From: Alphaproteobacteria bacterium
Lineage (GTDB): Bacteria; Pseudomonadota; Alphaproteobacteria; Puniceispirillales; Puniceispirillaceae
NCBI GenBank assembly: GCA_016780765.1
Contig: JADHLH010000004.1
Span: forward strand, 1-64,000
Direction of reading: 5' to 3'
Length of the DNA stretch: 64,000 nt
Under the pieces are notes generated by a model that had not been told where the DNA came from, did no database searches, and saw only the letters and a list, made by a program, of their open reading frames with translations. Position 1 is the first letter of the stretch; each line of letters begins with the position of its first letter. Made by a program: the position numbers and the translations under genes. Shown piece after piece: positions 10,177 through 18,393 of the stretch.

Positions 10177-11007
10177 TTACTTCAGACCGATTTCACGAAG
10201 GCGTTGCTGCAGATAGTCATCCGCTGTCAGGCCGGGTTGCAGCAACACATCGGGCCGCGGATGCAGAAACATCGGCATCGAATAGCGCGACACATTCTGA
10301 CTGGCGTCGGGGTTGGTCACCCGGTGCGTTGTCGACGGGAAATAATCGCCGGTGGCCTTGGCCAGCATATCGCCGTTATTGATGGTAATCATGCCAGCAT
10401 CGCAGGCCACATCATGCCAGTTGCCATGTGCATCCTGTGCCTGCAGACCGGGCTTTGATCCGGACAGCAGGAGCGTGATCAGGTTTATATCCTCATGCGC
10501 TGCGGCGCGAATGGCCCCCGGCTCGGCATCGCTGACCGGCGGGTAATGCAGGATGCGCAACAGGCTTTGTTCGCTGTCATCCATCATGGTGTCGAGCGGC
10601 ATCGACAGGCTTTCGGTCAGGCTGGCGGGTGCCTCGGCCTGTATCCATGCCAGAAGCTCGCAGCCAAGTGCGTTCAGATCGGCATAGATCCGGCGGGTCA
10701 TTTCGGTCAGTTCGGCTGGCAGCCCGCACCCAGGATAGACATGGAAGAACTCTTTCAGGTCCTTGACCGGCGAATCCTTGGCATTTTCCGAACGAAAGGC
10801 GAAATAGCCATCATGGGCTGGCGGCTGAACGGCATAGTCGAATTTGTCCTTGCCGGCGAAGAAATCGCCCCAGCCATCATAGATTTCGGTAATCCGGTCC
10901 GGCGTGATGGGGTGGTTTGCCAATACGGCAAAGCCGGTATCGCGCAGTGATCGTGCCAGGGTCGTGCTGGCATCGGCTGCCTTGTAGTCAACTGTTTCAA
11001 CCTGCAT
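10177..11007 (-). CDS. 2-oxoglutarate/Fe(II)-dependent oxygenase, isopenicillin N synthase-like family
   Basis: AAHEDINLITLL (HxD), STTHRV (distal His) and SRYSMPMF (RxS) motifs. Confidence 0.85.
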   Translation of the reverse strand: MQVETVDYKAADASTTLARSLRDTGFAVLANHPITPDRITEIYDGWGDFFAGKDKFDYAVQPPAHDGYFAFRSENAKDSPVKDLKEFFHVYPGCGLPAELTEMTRRIYADLNALGCELLAWIQAEAPASLTESLSMPLDTMMDDSEQSLLRILHYPPVSDAEPGAIRAAAHEDINLITLLLSGSKPGLQAQDAHGNWHDVACDAGMITINNGDMLAKATGDYFPSTTHRVTNPDASQNVSRYSMPMFLHPRPDVLLQPGLTADDYLQQRLREIGLK

Positions 11008-11033
11008 GTCTTTCTCCGCTACGCTCTTATATC

Positions 11034-11984
11034 TCAGCTGGTCTTGCGGGCCTGCGCACAGCGATCGGCCGCCTTTATCTGTGACAGGAATATCGCGCGC
11101 ACCGACGCGCTGTCGACAGTCATCGCAATTCTTGTTGTACGCCGATCAGTCGCAACACCTGTTACAGTACGCCCGATCTCGTCGCCGTTACATGTTACCG
11201 ATACTGTGCGGTCTTCAAAACCGAATAATGCAGGATCGGTGACCGCGATGATCGCGGACGGGTCATGCATGAAGCAGCTGCGCTTGCCGGTCTTGGCCTC
11301 ATGAAAATCAAAATAGAAGCTGGATGCCTGCTGCAGGAACCCCCCGATATGGGGCGCCGCATCAGCAAGAGCGGCAAAGTCATCCGGCGTACATTGCGTC
11401 TTTTCGGTGACATCAAGGCCGATCATCGTGACATCCCAGTCGGCAGCAAACACAGCGTCTGCCGCATCGGGATCATTCCAGATATTGGCCTCTGCGTAAT
11501 CGGTGACATTGCCGTGCCGTGCCGCGCTGCCACCCATGACAACCACGGCCTTCACCGTTCTGGTGATGGATGGATTGTGATCAAGAGCGGCGGCCAGATT
11601 TGTCAGTGGCCCAACAGCGCAGATCACCACCTCGCCCGGGTGTGCAGCGCAGGTCTCGCACAGAAATTGTGCGGCGCTTCGCGGATCAGGACCACCTGCC
11701 GGTTGCATCGCAGGCAGATCGCCGAACCCTTCGGGTCCATGCACAAAATCGGCCGGCGTTGCGGCATCTCGGCGACGCGGAATGGCAGCGCCAGCAGCAA
11801 CTGGCACGCTGTAATGCGCCATTTCGGCCAGCGCCATGGCGTTGCGGGTTGCCTGATCGGTGCGCACATTCCCGAAAATTGTCGTCATCCCGATGACATC
11901 AAGGCGGGCATCGGCAAAGGCAAGATGGACGGCCATCGCATCATCTATGCCGGGGTCGGTATCGATTATCAGCTTTTGGGTCAT
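11034..11984 (-). CDS. Nucleoside hydrolase (inosine/uridine-preferring family)
   Basis: N-terminal IIDTDPGIDDAMAV motif; CAVGPLTNLAAAL, VVMGG. Confidence 0.95.
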   Translation of the reverse strand: MTQKLIIDTDPGIDDAMAVHLAFADARLDVIGMTTIFGNVRTDQATRNAMALAEMAHYSVPVAAGAAIPRRRDAATPADFVHGPEGFGDLPAMQPAGGPDPRSAAQFLCETCAAHPGEVVICAVGPLTNLAAALDHNPSITRTVKAVVVMGGSAARHGNVTDYAEANIWNDPDAADAVFAADWDVTMIGLDVTEKTQCTPDDFAALADAAPHIGGFLQQASSFYFDFHEAKTGKRSCFMHDPSAIIAVTDPALFGFEDRTVSVTCNGDEIGRTVTGVATDRRTTRIAMTVDSASVRAIFLSQIKAADRCAQARKTS

Positions 11985-12038
11985 GCGGGTAAAATGTCCA
12001 GACGGGGAAGATGGCAGGGCGCCCCGGATATAGGGCGA

Positions 12039-12914
12039 TCAGACGGATTGTCGAAGAAACCGGTAAGCCTCGCTGCGGGCCGGGATGGCGGCGCCCGTGC
12101 CGGGGCGAGAGACATGGATGGCGGCGGCGGCAGCAGCAGCAGCCATTGCATCAGCAATATCATCACCGGCCGCCATGCCGGCAAGCAGATATCCAAGATA
12201 GCAGTCACCTGCGCCGGTGGTATCGACAACATCAACGGAAAAGGCTGGCTGGACAAGGGTGCCAGACGCGCCAAAATAGGTGGCACCGGCGCTGCCAAGG
12301 GTGATCACCAGATGCGGAATACCGGCCGATTCGACAGGCTTGCCAAGCGCGCCGCCAAGGGCAGCGGCCTCACCCTCATTGACCACCAGAAGGTCGGTGT
12401 GGGGCAACAGGTCCAGCACAACAGACGCATCAAACGGGGCCGCGCTATAGGCAAGTTTCAGCCCTTTTTCGCGGGCAGCGGCGACAAAACTGTCAGCACC
12501 GTTGGTTTCGTTTTGCAGCAAGGCCCAGTCACCGGCAACGGCATTATCCAGGACAGCGCAGGCACGATCCATATCGATCTGGCGGTTGGCGCTGGGTGCC
12601 AGCAGGATCTGGTTCTCCCCATCCGGATCAACCGAAACGATGGCATGGCCGCTGGCATGCGGGCTGTCCTGAATATGCGTGACATCAACACCGGCGGCCT
12701 GCATTTCATCGCGCAGCCACCGGTCTTCGGCATTGCAGGCACCTATGTGAGTGACAGGCATGCCGGCACGCGCCAGCGCGATCGACTGGTTGGCCCCTTT
12801 TCCGCCCAGCATCCGGCTATGGCCAAGGGTTGTCATTGTTTCACCGGCAGACGGAAAATGCGGCACCTGATATAACAGGTCTATATTGATGGAACCAAGA
12901 TTGAAAACTGTCAT
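12039..12914 (-). CDS. rbsK: Ribokinase / PfkB family carbohydrate kinase
   Basis: NLGSINIDLLYQVPHFPSAGETM, GGKGANQSIALARAG, DTTGAGDCYLGYL; start chosen inside ORF 12039..12950. Confidence 0.88.
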   Translation of the reverse strand: MTVFNLGSINIDLLYQVPHFPSAGETMTTLGHSRMLGGKGANQSIALARAGMPVTHIGACNAEDRWLRDEMQAAGVDVTHIQDSPHASGHAIVSVDPDGENQILLAPSANRQIDMDRACAVLDNAVAGDWALLQNETNGADSFVAAAREKGLKLAYSAAPFDASVVLDLLPHTDLLVVNEGEAAALGGALGKPVESAGIPHLVITLGSAGATYFGASGTLVQPAFSVDVVDTTGAGDCYLGYLLAGMAAGDDIADAMAAAAAAAAIHVSRPGTGAAIPARSEAYRFLRQSV

Positions 12915-12950
12915 AATAGGGTTTTGATGCTCGTATTCTGCGTCTGCCAA

Positions 12951-12999
12951 TCTTCATCAGATAGGGTCTTCATCAGATAGGGTCTTCATCAGATTAGGG
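12951..12999. repeat. 16-bp tandem repeat x3 in rbsK/nth intergenic region
   Basis: tcttcatcagataggg x2 then tcttcatcagattaggg. Confidence 0.9.
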
Positions 13000-13099
13000 C
13001 AAAAGTGGCTGCCGTCTATCGTTTTTCGCCTGCATGGGTTTTCAGGAGCGCATTTTTGGCGATATCGGGCCGCATCAGAGATAACAGGAGAGAGACCGG

Positions 13100-13759
13100 A
13101 TGAAGGCGAAACCCCGTCCCCGCAAGATGAAACTTGCGCATATGGAGGCATGTTTTGTCCGTCTTGCGGCGCAATTGCCTGATCCGAAGACCGAGCTTTC
13201 CTTTTCCAGTCCCTTTACATTGCTGGTGGCTGTCGTGCTGTCGGCACAAGCCACCGATGTTGGCGTGAACCGCGCCACAAAAGGGCTGTTCGCGGCAGCT
13301 GACACGCCGCAGAAAATGGTCGAACTCGGGATTGATGGGATCACCCATCACATCCGCACCATCGGGCTGTTCAACATGAAGGCGAAGAATGTGCATCGCC
13401 TGTCGCAGCTTCTGATCGACCAGCATGACAGTGTGGTGCCCGAGGACCGCGTCGCGCTGGAGGCGCTGCCGGGGGTGGGGCGCAAGACGGCGAATGTCGT
13501 GCTGAACGAGGCATTTGGCCATGCGACCATCGCCGTGGACACGCATATCTTTCGGGTGGGCAACCGCACGGGCATGGCCCCCGGCAAAACTCCTGATGCG
13601 GTCGAGGCTGAATTGGTGCGCCGGGTGCCGGATGAATGGAAAAAGGGCGCGCATCACTGGCTGATTCTGCATGGCCGCTATACCTGCAAGGCGCGAAAAC
13701 CCGACTGCGCCAGCTGTTTGATCTATGAATTTTGCGGCTTCAGGGACAAGACCGCCTAG
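13100..13759 (+). CDS. nth: Endonuclease III
   Basis: LLVAVVLSAQATDVGVN, LPGVGRKTANVVLNEAFG HhH motif, VDTHIFRVGNR, C-terminal 4Fe-4S cysteines. Confidence 0.97.
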   Translation: MKAKPRPRKMKLAHMEACFVRLAAQLPDPKTELSFSSPFTLLVAVVLSAQATDVGVNRATKGLFAAADTPQKMVELGIDGITHHIRTIGLFNMKAKNVHRLSQLLIDQHDSVVPEDRVALEALPGVGRKTANVVLNEAFGHATIAVDTHIFRVGNRTGMAPGKTPDAVEAELVRRVPDEWKKGAHHWLILHGRYTCKARKPDCASCLIYEFCGFRDKTA

Positions 13760-13827
13760 GCATCAGCTGTGATACTTGATCTGTCGCAGTCCCGTGGTGA
13801 CGGGCCTTTGTGAACAGAATTCAGGGG

Positions 13828-14736
13828 TTACAGGTCGCTGCTGATTTGCCGTGTCGCAAGGTCCTGTCTGCATTGCCGGGCATTCAGCCTCTCGGTGATA
13901 ATCGGCGCGCGCCAGTCCCAGTCGGTGACCTGCTTGTTGCCATCCGCATCCGGATAGACGAAATAGTCGACCACACAGGTGGCGAGGCGATATTGCCAGA
14001 CCTCGGCGCGCCCCTCGCGGCGCAGAAGGTCGGCGCTTCCAAATACGGCCTTGACGTCGCTGGATGATGCGCCAAGCAAGGATGCCGGCTCGAACTCAGG
14101 TGGTGGTGGCGTCGGTTCAACTGCTGGCACGGATGGCGGTGGTGCCGTTACCGCTGCGGCGATGTCGAAGGCATCATCCAGTGTTTCGGCGGCTGTCTGT
14201 GGTGGCGTATCTGCTGAAGCATCTGGCCCTGCATTAACACCGGCATTAACCCCTGCATCTGGCTCTTTATCCTCAGCCTGCGCGGGAAGTGCCTTGCGGG
14301 TCTGTTCGGTAACCTGCGCTTTCATCGGGGCGGCAAGGTCTTCTGGTGCGGGCGACGATGATGGCGCGACAACATCTGATCCGCCATCGCTGTCGGTGGT
14401 ATCGGCTGTTGCGGCATTGGTTGGCGCTGTGTCGGTTGGCGCTGTGTCGGTTGGTGCTGTGTCGGTTGGTGCTGTGTCGGTTGGTGCTGTGTCGGTTGGT
14501 GCTGTGTCGGTTGGTGCTGTATCGCTCGAAGTTGTATCTGCCAATGCCCCGGCGGTGTCGGTGTTGGCGGTGTCAATGTTGGCGGGCTGCGTTGTGGCTA
14601 TGGGTGTCACACTGGTGCCGGATCCGGCGGCACCCGAGGTCTGCGGAAGCGGTGTCTGGCAGGCCGCAAGAAGAAGACCTGAGACTGCGATAATAGGCAC
14701 TGTTAAGCGAGAGGGCATGACGGCGTGGCCAGACAA
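13828..14736 (-). CDS. Putative lipoprotein with pentapeptide (DTAPT) repeat region and conserved C-terminal domain
   Basis: Lipobox-like LLLAACQT; (DTAPT)x7; globular C-terminal ~75 aa. Confidence 0.7.
   Translation of the reverse strand: MSGHAVMPSRLTVPIIAVSGLLLAACQTPLPQTSGAAGSGTSVTPIATTQPANIDTANTDTAGALADTTSSDTAPTDTAPTDTAPTDTAPTDTAPTDTAPTDTAPTNAATADTTDSDGGSDVVAPSSSPAPEDLAAPMKAQVTEQTRKALPAQAEDKEPDAGVNAGVNAGPDASADTPPQTAAETLDDAFDIAAAVTAPPPSVPAVEPTPPPPEFEPASLLGASSSDVKAVFGSADLLRREGRAEVWQYRLATCVVDYFVYPDADGNKQVTDWDWRAPIITERLNARQCRQDLATRQISSDL
14420..14524. repeat. 15-bp coding tandem repeat, 7 copies, encoding DTAPT repeats
   Basis: gttggYgctgtRtcg repeated 7 times, later copies nearly identical. 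Confidence 0.95.
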
Positions 14737-14833
14737 GGGAATGAGAACCGGGACGGCGGCACCTTAGACGAGTGTAGCGCACAGGCAAACAGATTAATCC
14801 CGCGCCCATCCAGACGAGCTAATTCTTATTGGG

Positions 14834-14906
14834 TCAATTCCGGGTGGTTCAATTCCGGGTGGTCTAATTCCCGGGTGGTCTAATTCCCGGGTGGTCTAAT
14901 TCCGGG
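14834..14906. repeat. 15/16-bp tandem repeat, about 4.7 copies, upstream of PfkB kinase gene
   Basis: tcaattccgggtggt x2, ctaattcccgggtggt x2, ctaattccggg. Confidence 0.92.
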
Positions 14907-15019
14907 CGTGCTTGTCCAGAGTGGGCGAATCCCAATCGGGTGATGTCAGTTACGGCTTGCCGCCACGGGCCGACTTGTCTAGGTTCGCGGCTCTGTGACT
15001 CGAAATTCATGAGGATCTG

Positions 15020-16009
15020 ATGTCGGCGAAGCTGAATGTACTGACCGTTGGTAATGCCATCGTTGATATTTTCGCCCGTTGTGACGATGCCTTTCTTGAT
15101 CATCAGGGCATCGGCAAGAGCATGATGAATCTTGTTGATGCAGACCGCTCGGCGACGCTATATGCCGCGCTGGATGCGCCGCAGGAAATATCTGGCGGGT
15201 CCGCCGCAAATACAGCGGTGGGCATTGTGGCGCTTGGCGGGTCTGCCGGTTTTACCGGCCGCGTGCATGATGATACGCTTGGCCACAGTTTTATTACCGA
15301 TATTCGCGCCGCGGGCGTGCATTTTGGAGCCAGGCCGCAGGTGGATGGTGCGCCAACTGCATCATCTATCATTCTTGTAACGCCCGATGCCTCGCGTTCA
15401 ATGAACACCTATCTGGGGGCGTGCATCGAGTTCCAGCCAGATGATATCAGCGAGCAGGATGTTGCCGCTGCCGATATCATCTATCTTGAGGGTTATCTGT
15501 TCGATGCGCCGGCCGGCCCGGACATTTTTCAGCGCGCCGCTACATTGGCAGAGCGCCATGACACGCGCATTTCCCTGTCGCTGTCAGACCCGTGGTGTGC
15601 CGAACGGCACCGCGATGCCCTGTCCACATTCTGCCGTGACCATGTTGATATTCTGTTTGCAAACGAGGAAGAGGCCACCAGCCTGTGTCAGCTGGATGGC
15701 AATGCAGCGCGCGATGCGCTGTGTGCCGATATCGCTGAAGTGGTGATCACGCGCGGTGCGGAGGGTGCGTTTGTTGCGCGCGGCGATGACCGGCACGAGG
15801 TTGACGCGATGCCGCTGGGTGCGGTGACGGATACAACCGGCGCCGGTGATCTGTTTGCCGCCGGTTACCTGTTTGGGCGCACCAACGGGTATGGTGTGCG
15901 CGAGTCAGGCGTTATCGCCAGCATTGCCGCTGGTGAAGTGATTTCACATATTGGGGCCCGTCCGGACCAGAATCTGGCCGCCCTCGCAGACGCAGGCCTT
16001 GTCGGCTAG
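15020..16009 (+). CDS. PfkB family kinase, probable adenosine kinase
   Basis: VGNAIVDIFAR, SGGSAANTAVGIVALGG, DTTGAGDLFAAGYLFG. Confidence 0.85.
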   Translation: MSAKLNVLTVGNAIVDIFARCDDAFLDHQGIGKSMMNLVDADRSATLYAALDAPQEISGGSAANTAVGIVALGGSAGFTGRVHDDTLGHSFITDIRAAGVHFGARPQVDGAPTASSIILVTPDASRSMNTYLGACIEFQPDDISEQDVAAADIIYLEGYLFDAPAGPDIFQRAATLAERHDTRISLSLSDPWCAERHRDALSTFCRDHVDILFANEEEATSLCQLDGNAARDALCADIAEVVITRGAEGAFVARGDDRHEVDAMPLGAVTDTTGAGDLFAAGYLFGRTNGYGVRESGVIASIAAGEVISHIGARPDQNLAALADAGLVG

Positions 16010-16030
16010 GACCTGATCGATCGGGCCCGG

Positions 16031-18373
16031 TCAGCGAAGTGCCTCATAAGCCGCAAGTGCCGCCGCCTGCACAAGATCGGTGACCGATGCGCCCATCTGG
16101 ACAATCTGGAACGGTCTTTCAGCCCCAAGCATGATCGGCCCGATGACCGAGCCTTCAGTCAGGTTCTGGATCAGTTCAAACGAGATGTTTGCCGAATGCA
16201 GCCCCGGCATCACCAGAATGTTGGCCGGGCCTGACAGGCGGCAGAACGGATAGCGCTGCTTCATCAGTTCATAATCAAGCGCCACATCGGCTGACATTTC
16301 GCCGTCATATTCGAAATCAGGTGCCCGCTGGTCAAGATTCTCGATGGCTTTGCGCGCCTCTTCGGCAATATCGGAGCCCGGGCTGCCAAAATTGGTGAAG
16401 GACAGGATGGCAACACGCGGGGTGTGGCCCATCTGTTTCGCCTTGTCGGCAATGGCCTCGGCAATATCGGCAATCTGCGCGCCGTTCGGGCGTTCATGCA
16501 CCGACACATCACCAATAAAGACAGTCCGCCCGCGCGATACGATCATTGATGTAGCAACAAAGGCCTTGCCGGACTTTGGCGAAATGGCGCGGGTGACATG
16601 ATCAAAGCTTGGCTTGAAGGACCGCGTGACGCCAGTAACCAGCGCGTCGGCATGCCCCATCAGCACCATACAGCCGCCAAATACATTCCGGTCAAGATTG
16701 ACCATGCGCTGGCAGTCCCGCCGCAGCGCACCCTTGCGTTGCAGGCGCTCATACAGGAAATCGATATAGGTCTCGTTATGATCCGAAATCTTGGCGTTGG
16801 TGATTGGCAGATCCTCTGCCCCTTCAAGGCCAAGGCGTTCAATCGTTTCGCGAATGCGGTGTTCGCGCCCGACAAGGATCGGATCGCCATAGCCGGCATT
16901 GCGAAAGGACAGCGCCGCGCGAATGACTTTCTCTTCCTCACCTTCGGCAAAGACAACGCGTTTTTTCTGCGCGCTGATCCGGTCAAAGATGCCCTGCAGC
17001 GTCGAGGCTGTCGGATCAAGACGAGCTGACAGATCGCGCTGATAGCGGGCGATATCCTCAATCGGCTTTCGGGCAACGCAGCTTTTCATGGCGGCCTCGG
17101 CAACGGCGGATGACACAGCAGAAATCAGGCGCGGGTCAAAGGGTGCCGGGATGATGTAATCCTCACCATACTGCAACGCTTCGCCGCCATAGGCGTCAGC
17201 CACAGCATCGGGCACATCCTCACGCGCCAGCATTGCGATAGCCTCGGCCGCGGCGATCTTCATCTCTTCATTGATCTTGCTGGCCCTGACATCGAGCGCA
17301 CCGCGGAAGATATAGGGAAAGCCCAGAACATTATTGACCTGGTTCGGGTAATCGGACCTGCCGGTCGCGATAATCGCATCGGGACGTACGGATTTTGCCT
17401 CTTCCGGCATGATTTCTGGCACCGGGTTTGCCATCGCGAAAATGATTGGCCGGTCAGCCATTGACTGCACCATCTCCGCGCTCAGCGCGCCGGCAACCGA
17501 CAGCCCCAGAAAGACATCGGCACCTTTCATTGCATCTTCCAGCGTGCGCGCATCGGTGCGGACAGCATGCGCGGATTTCCACTGGTTCATCGATGCCTCG
17601 CGGCCTTCATGAATCACCCCGGACCGGTCGACAAGGATCACATTCTCGTGAGGTACGCCCATGGACTTGATCAGCTCGACACAGGCGATCGATGCCGCGC
17701 CCGCGCCGTTCGAGACGACTTTGACATCCCTGAAGCTGCGGCCGGTCAGATGCAGGGCGTTGATCAGACCGGCGGCAGCGATGATTGCCGTTCCGTGCTG
17801 ATCATCGTGAAACACCGGAATATCCAACTTTTCACGAAGCTGCTGTTCAATGATGAAACATTCTGGTGACTTGATATCTTCAAGATTGATGCCGCCGAAT
17901 GTGGGCGCGAGAAGCGCCACCGTATCGACAAACCGGTCGGTGTCATTGGTATCAACTTCCAGGTCCATCCCGTCGATATCGGCAAACTTCTTGAACAGGA
18001 CGGCCTTGCCTTCCATCACCGGCTTTGAGGCGGCAGCGCCAATGTCGCCAAGCCCCAAAACGGCGGTGCCGTTGGAGATCACGGCGATCAGGTTGCCCTT
18101 TGCCGTATAGTCATAGGCGGCGTCAGGGTTTTTTTCGATGGCAAGGCACGGGGCCGCCACGCCGGGTGAATAGGCCAGCGACAGATCATGCTGGCTTAAC
18201 AGGGGTTTGGTTGCTGTGATTTCAAGCTTGCCGGGGCGGCCTGACGCGTGGAAGGCCAATGCCTCCTGATCAAGCTTGTTTTTTTTGCTGCTCATGACAC
18301 CGTTGTTTTCTTTATATGTTGTATGGCGGCTGTTCATCCGGCGTTGGTCCAGGCTGCCGGATTTAGATACCAT
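16031..18373 (-). CDS. maeB: NADP-dependent malic enzyme with C-terminal phosphotransacetylase-like domain
   Basis: [23 protein letters not shown] malic enzyme motifs; C-terminal PTA-like domain ([30 protein letters not shown]). Confidence 0.95.
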   Translation of the reverse strand: MVSKSGSLDQRRMNSRHTTYKENNGVMSSKKNKLDQEALAFHASGRPGKLEITATKPLLSQHDLSLAYSPGVAAPCLAIEKNPDAAYDYTAKGNLIAVISNGTAVLGLGDIGAAASKPVMEGKAVLFKKFADIDGMDLEVDTNDTDRFVDTVALLAPTFGGINLEDIKSPECFIIEQQLREKLDIPVFHDDQHGTAIIAAAGLINALHLTGRSFRDVKVVSNGAGAASIACVELIKSMGVPHENVILVDRSGVIHEGREASMNQWKSAHAVRTDARTLEDAMKGADVFLGLSVAGALSAEMVQSMADRPIIFAMANPVPEIMPEEAKSVRPDAIIATGRSDYPNQVNNVLGFPYIFRGALDVRASKINEEMKIAAAEAIAMLAREDVPDAVADAYGGEALQYGEDYIIPAPFDPRLISAVSSAVAEAAMKSCVARKPIEDIARYQRDLSARLDPTASTLQGIFDRISAQKKRVVFAEGEEEKVIRAALSFRNAGYGDPILVGREHRIRETIERLGLEGAEDLPITNAKISDHNETYIDFLYERLQRKGALRRDCQRMVNLDRNVFGGCMVLMGHADALVTGVTRSFKPSFDHVTRAISPKSGKAFVATSMIVSRGRTVFIGDVSVHERPNGAQIADIAEAIADKAKQMGHTPRVAILSFTNFGSPGSDIAEEARKAIENLDQRAPDFEYDGEMSADVALDYELMKQRYPFCRLSGPANILVMPGLHSANISFELIQNLTEGSVIGPIMLGAERPFQIVQMGASVTDLVQAAALAAYEALR

Positions 18374-18393
18374 CTCGATTCGGACTTGCTATC

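Noticed and set aside
13979-14767. 262-aa plus-strand ORF with VGAVS repeats opposite the lipoprotein
   Set aside because: Arises because the 15-bp repeat is open in several frames; the minus frame has a lipobox, a start and a conserved-looking C-terminus
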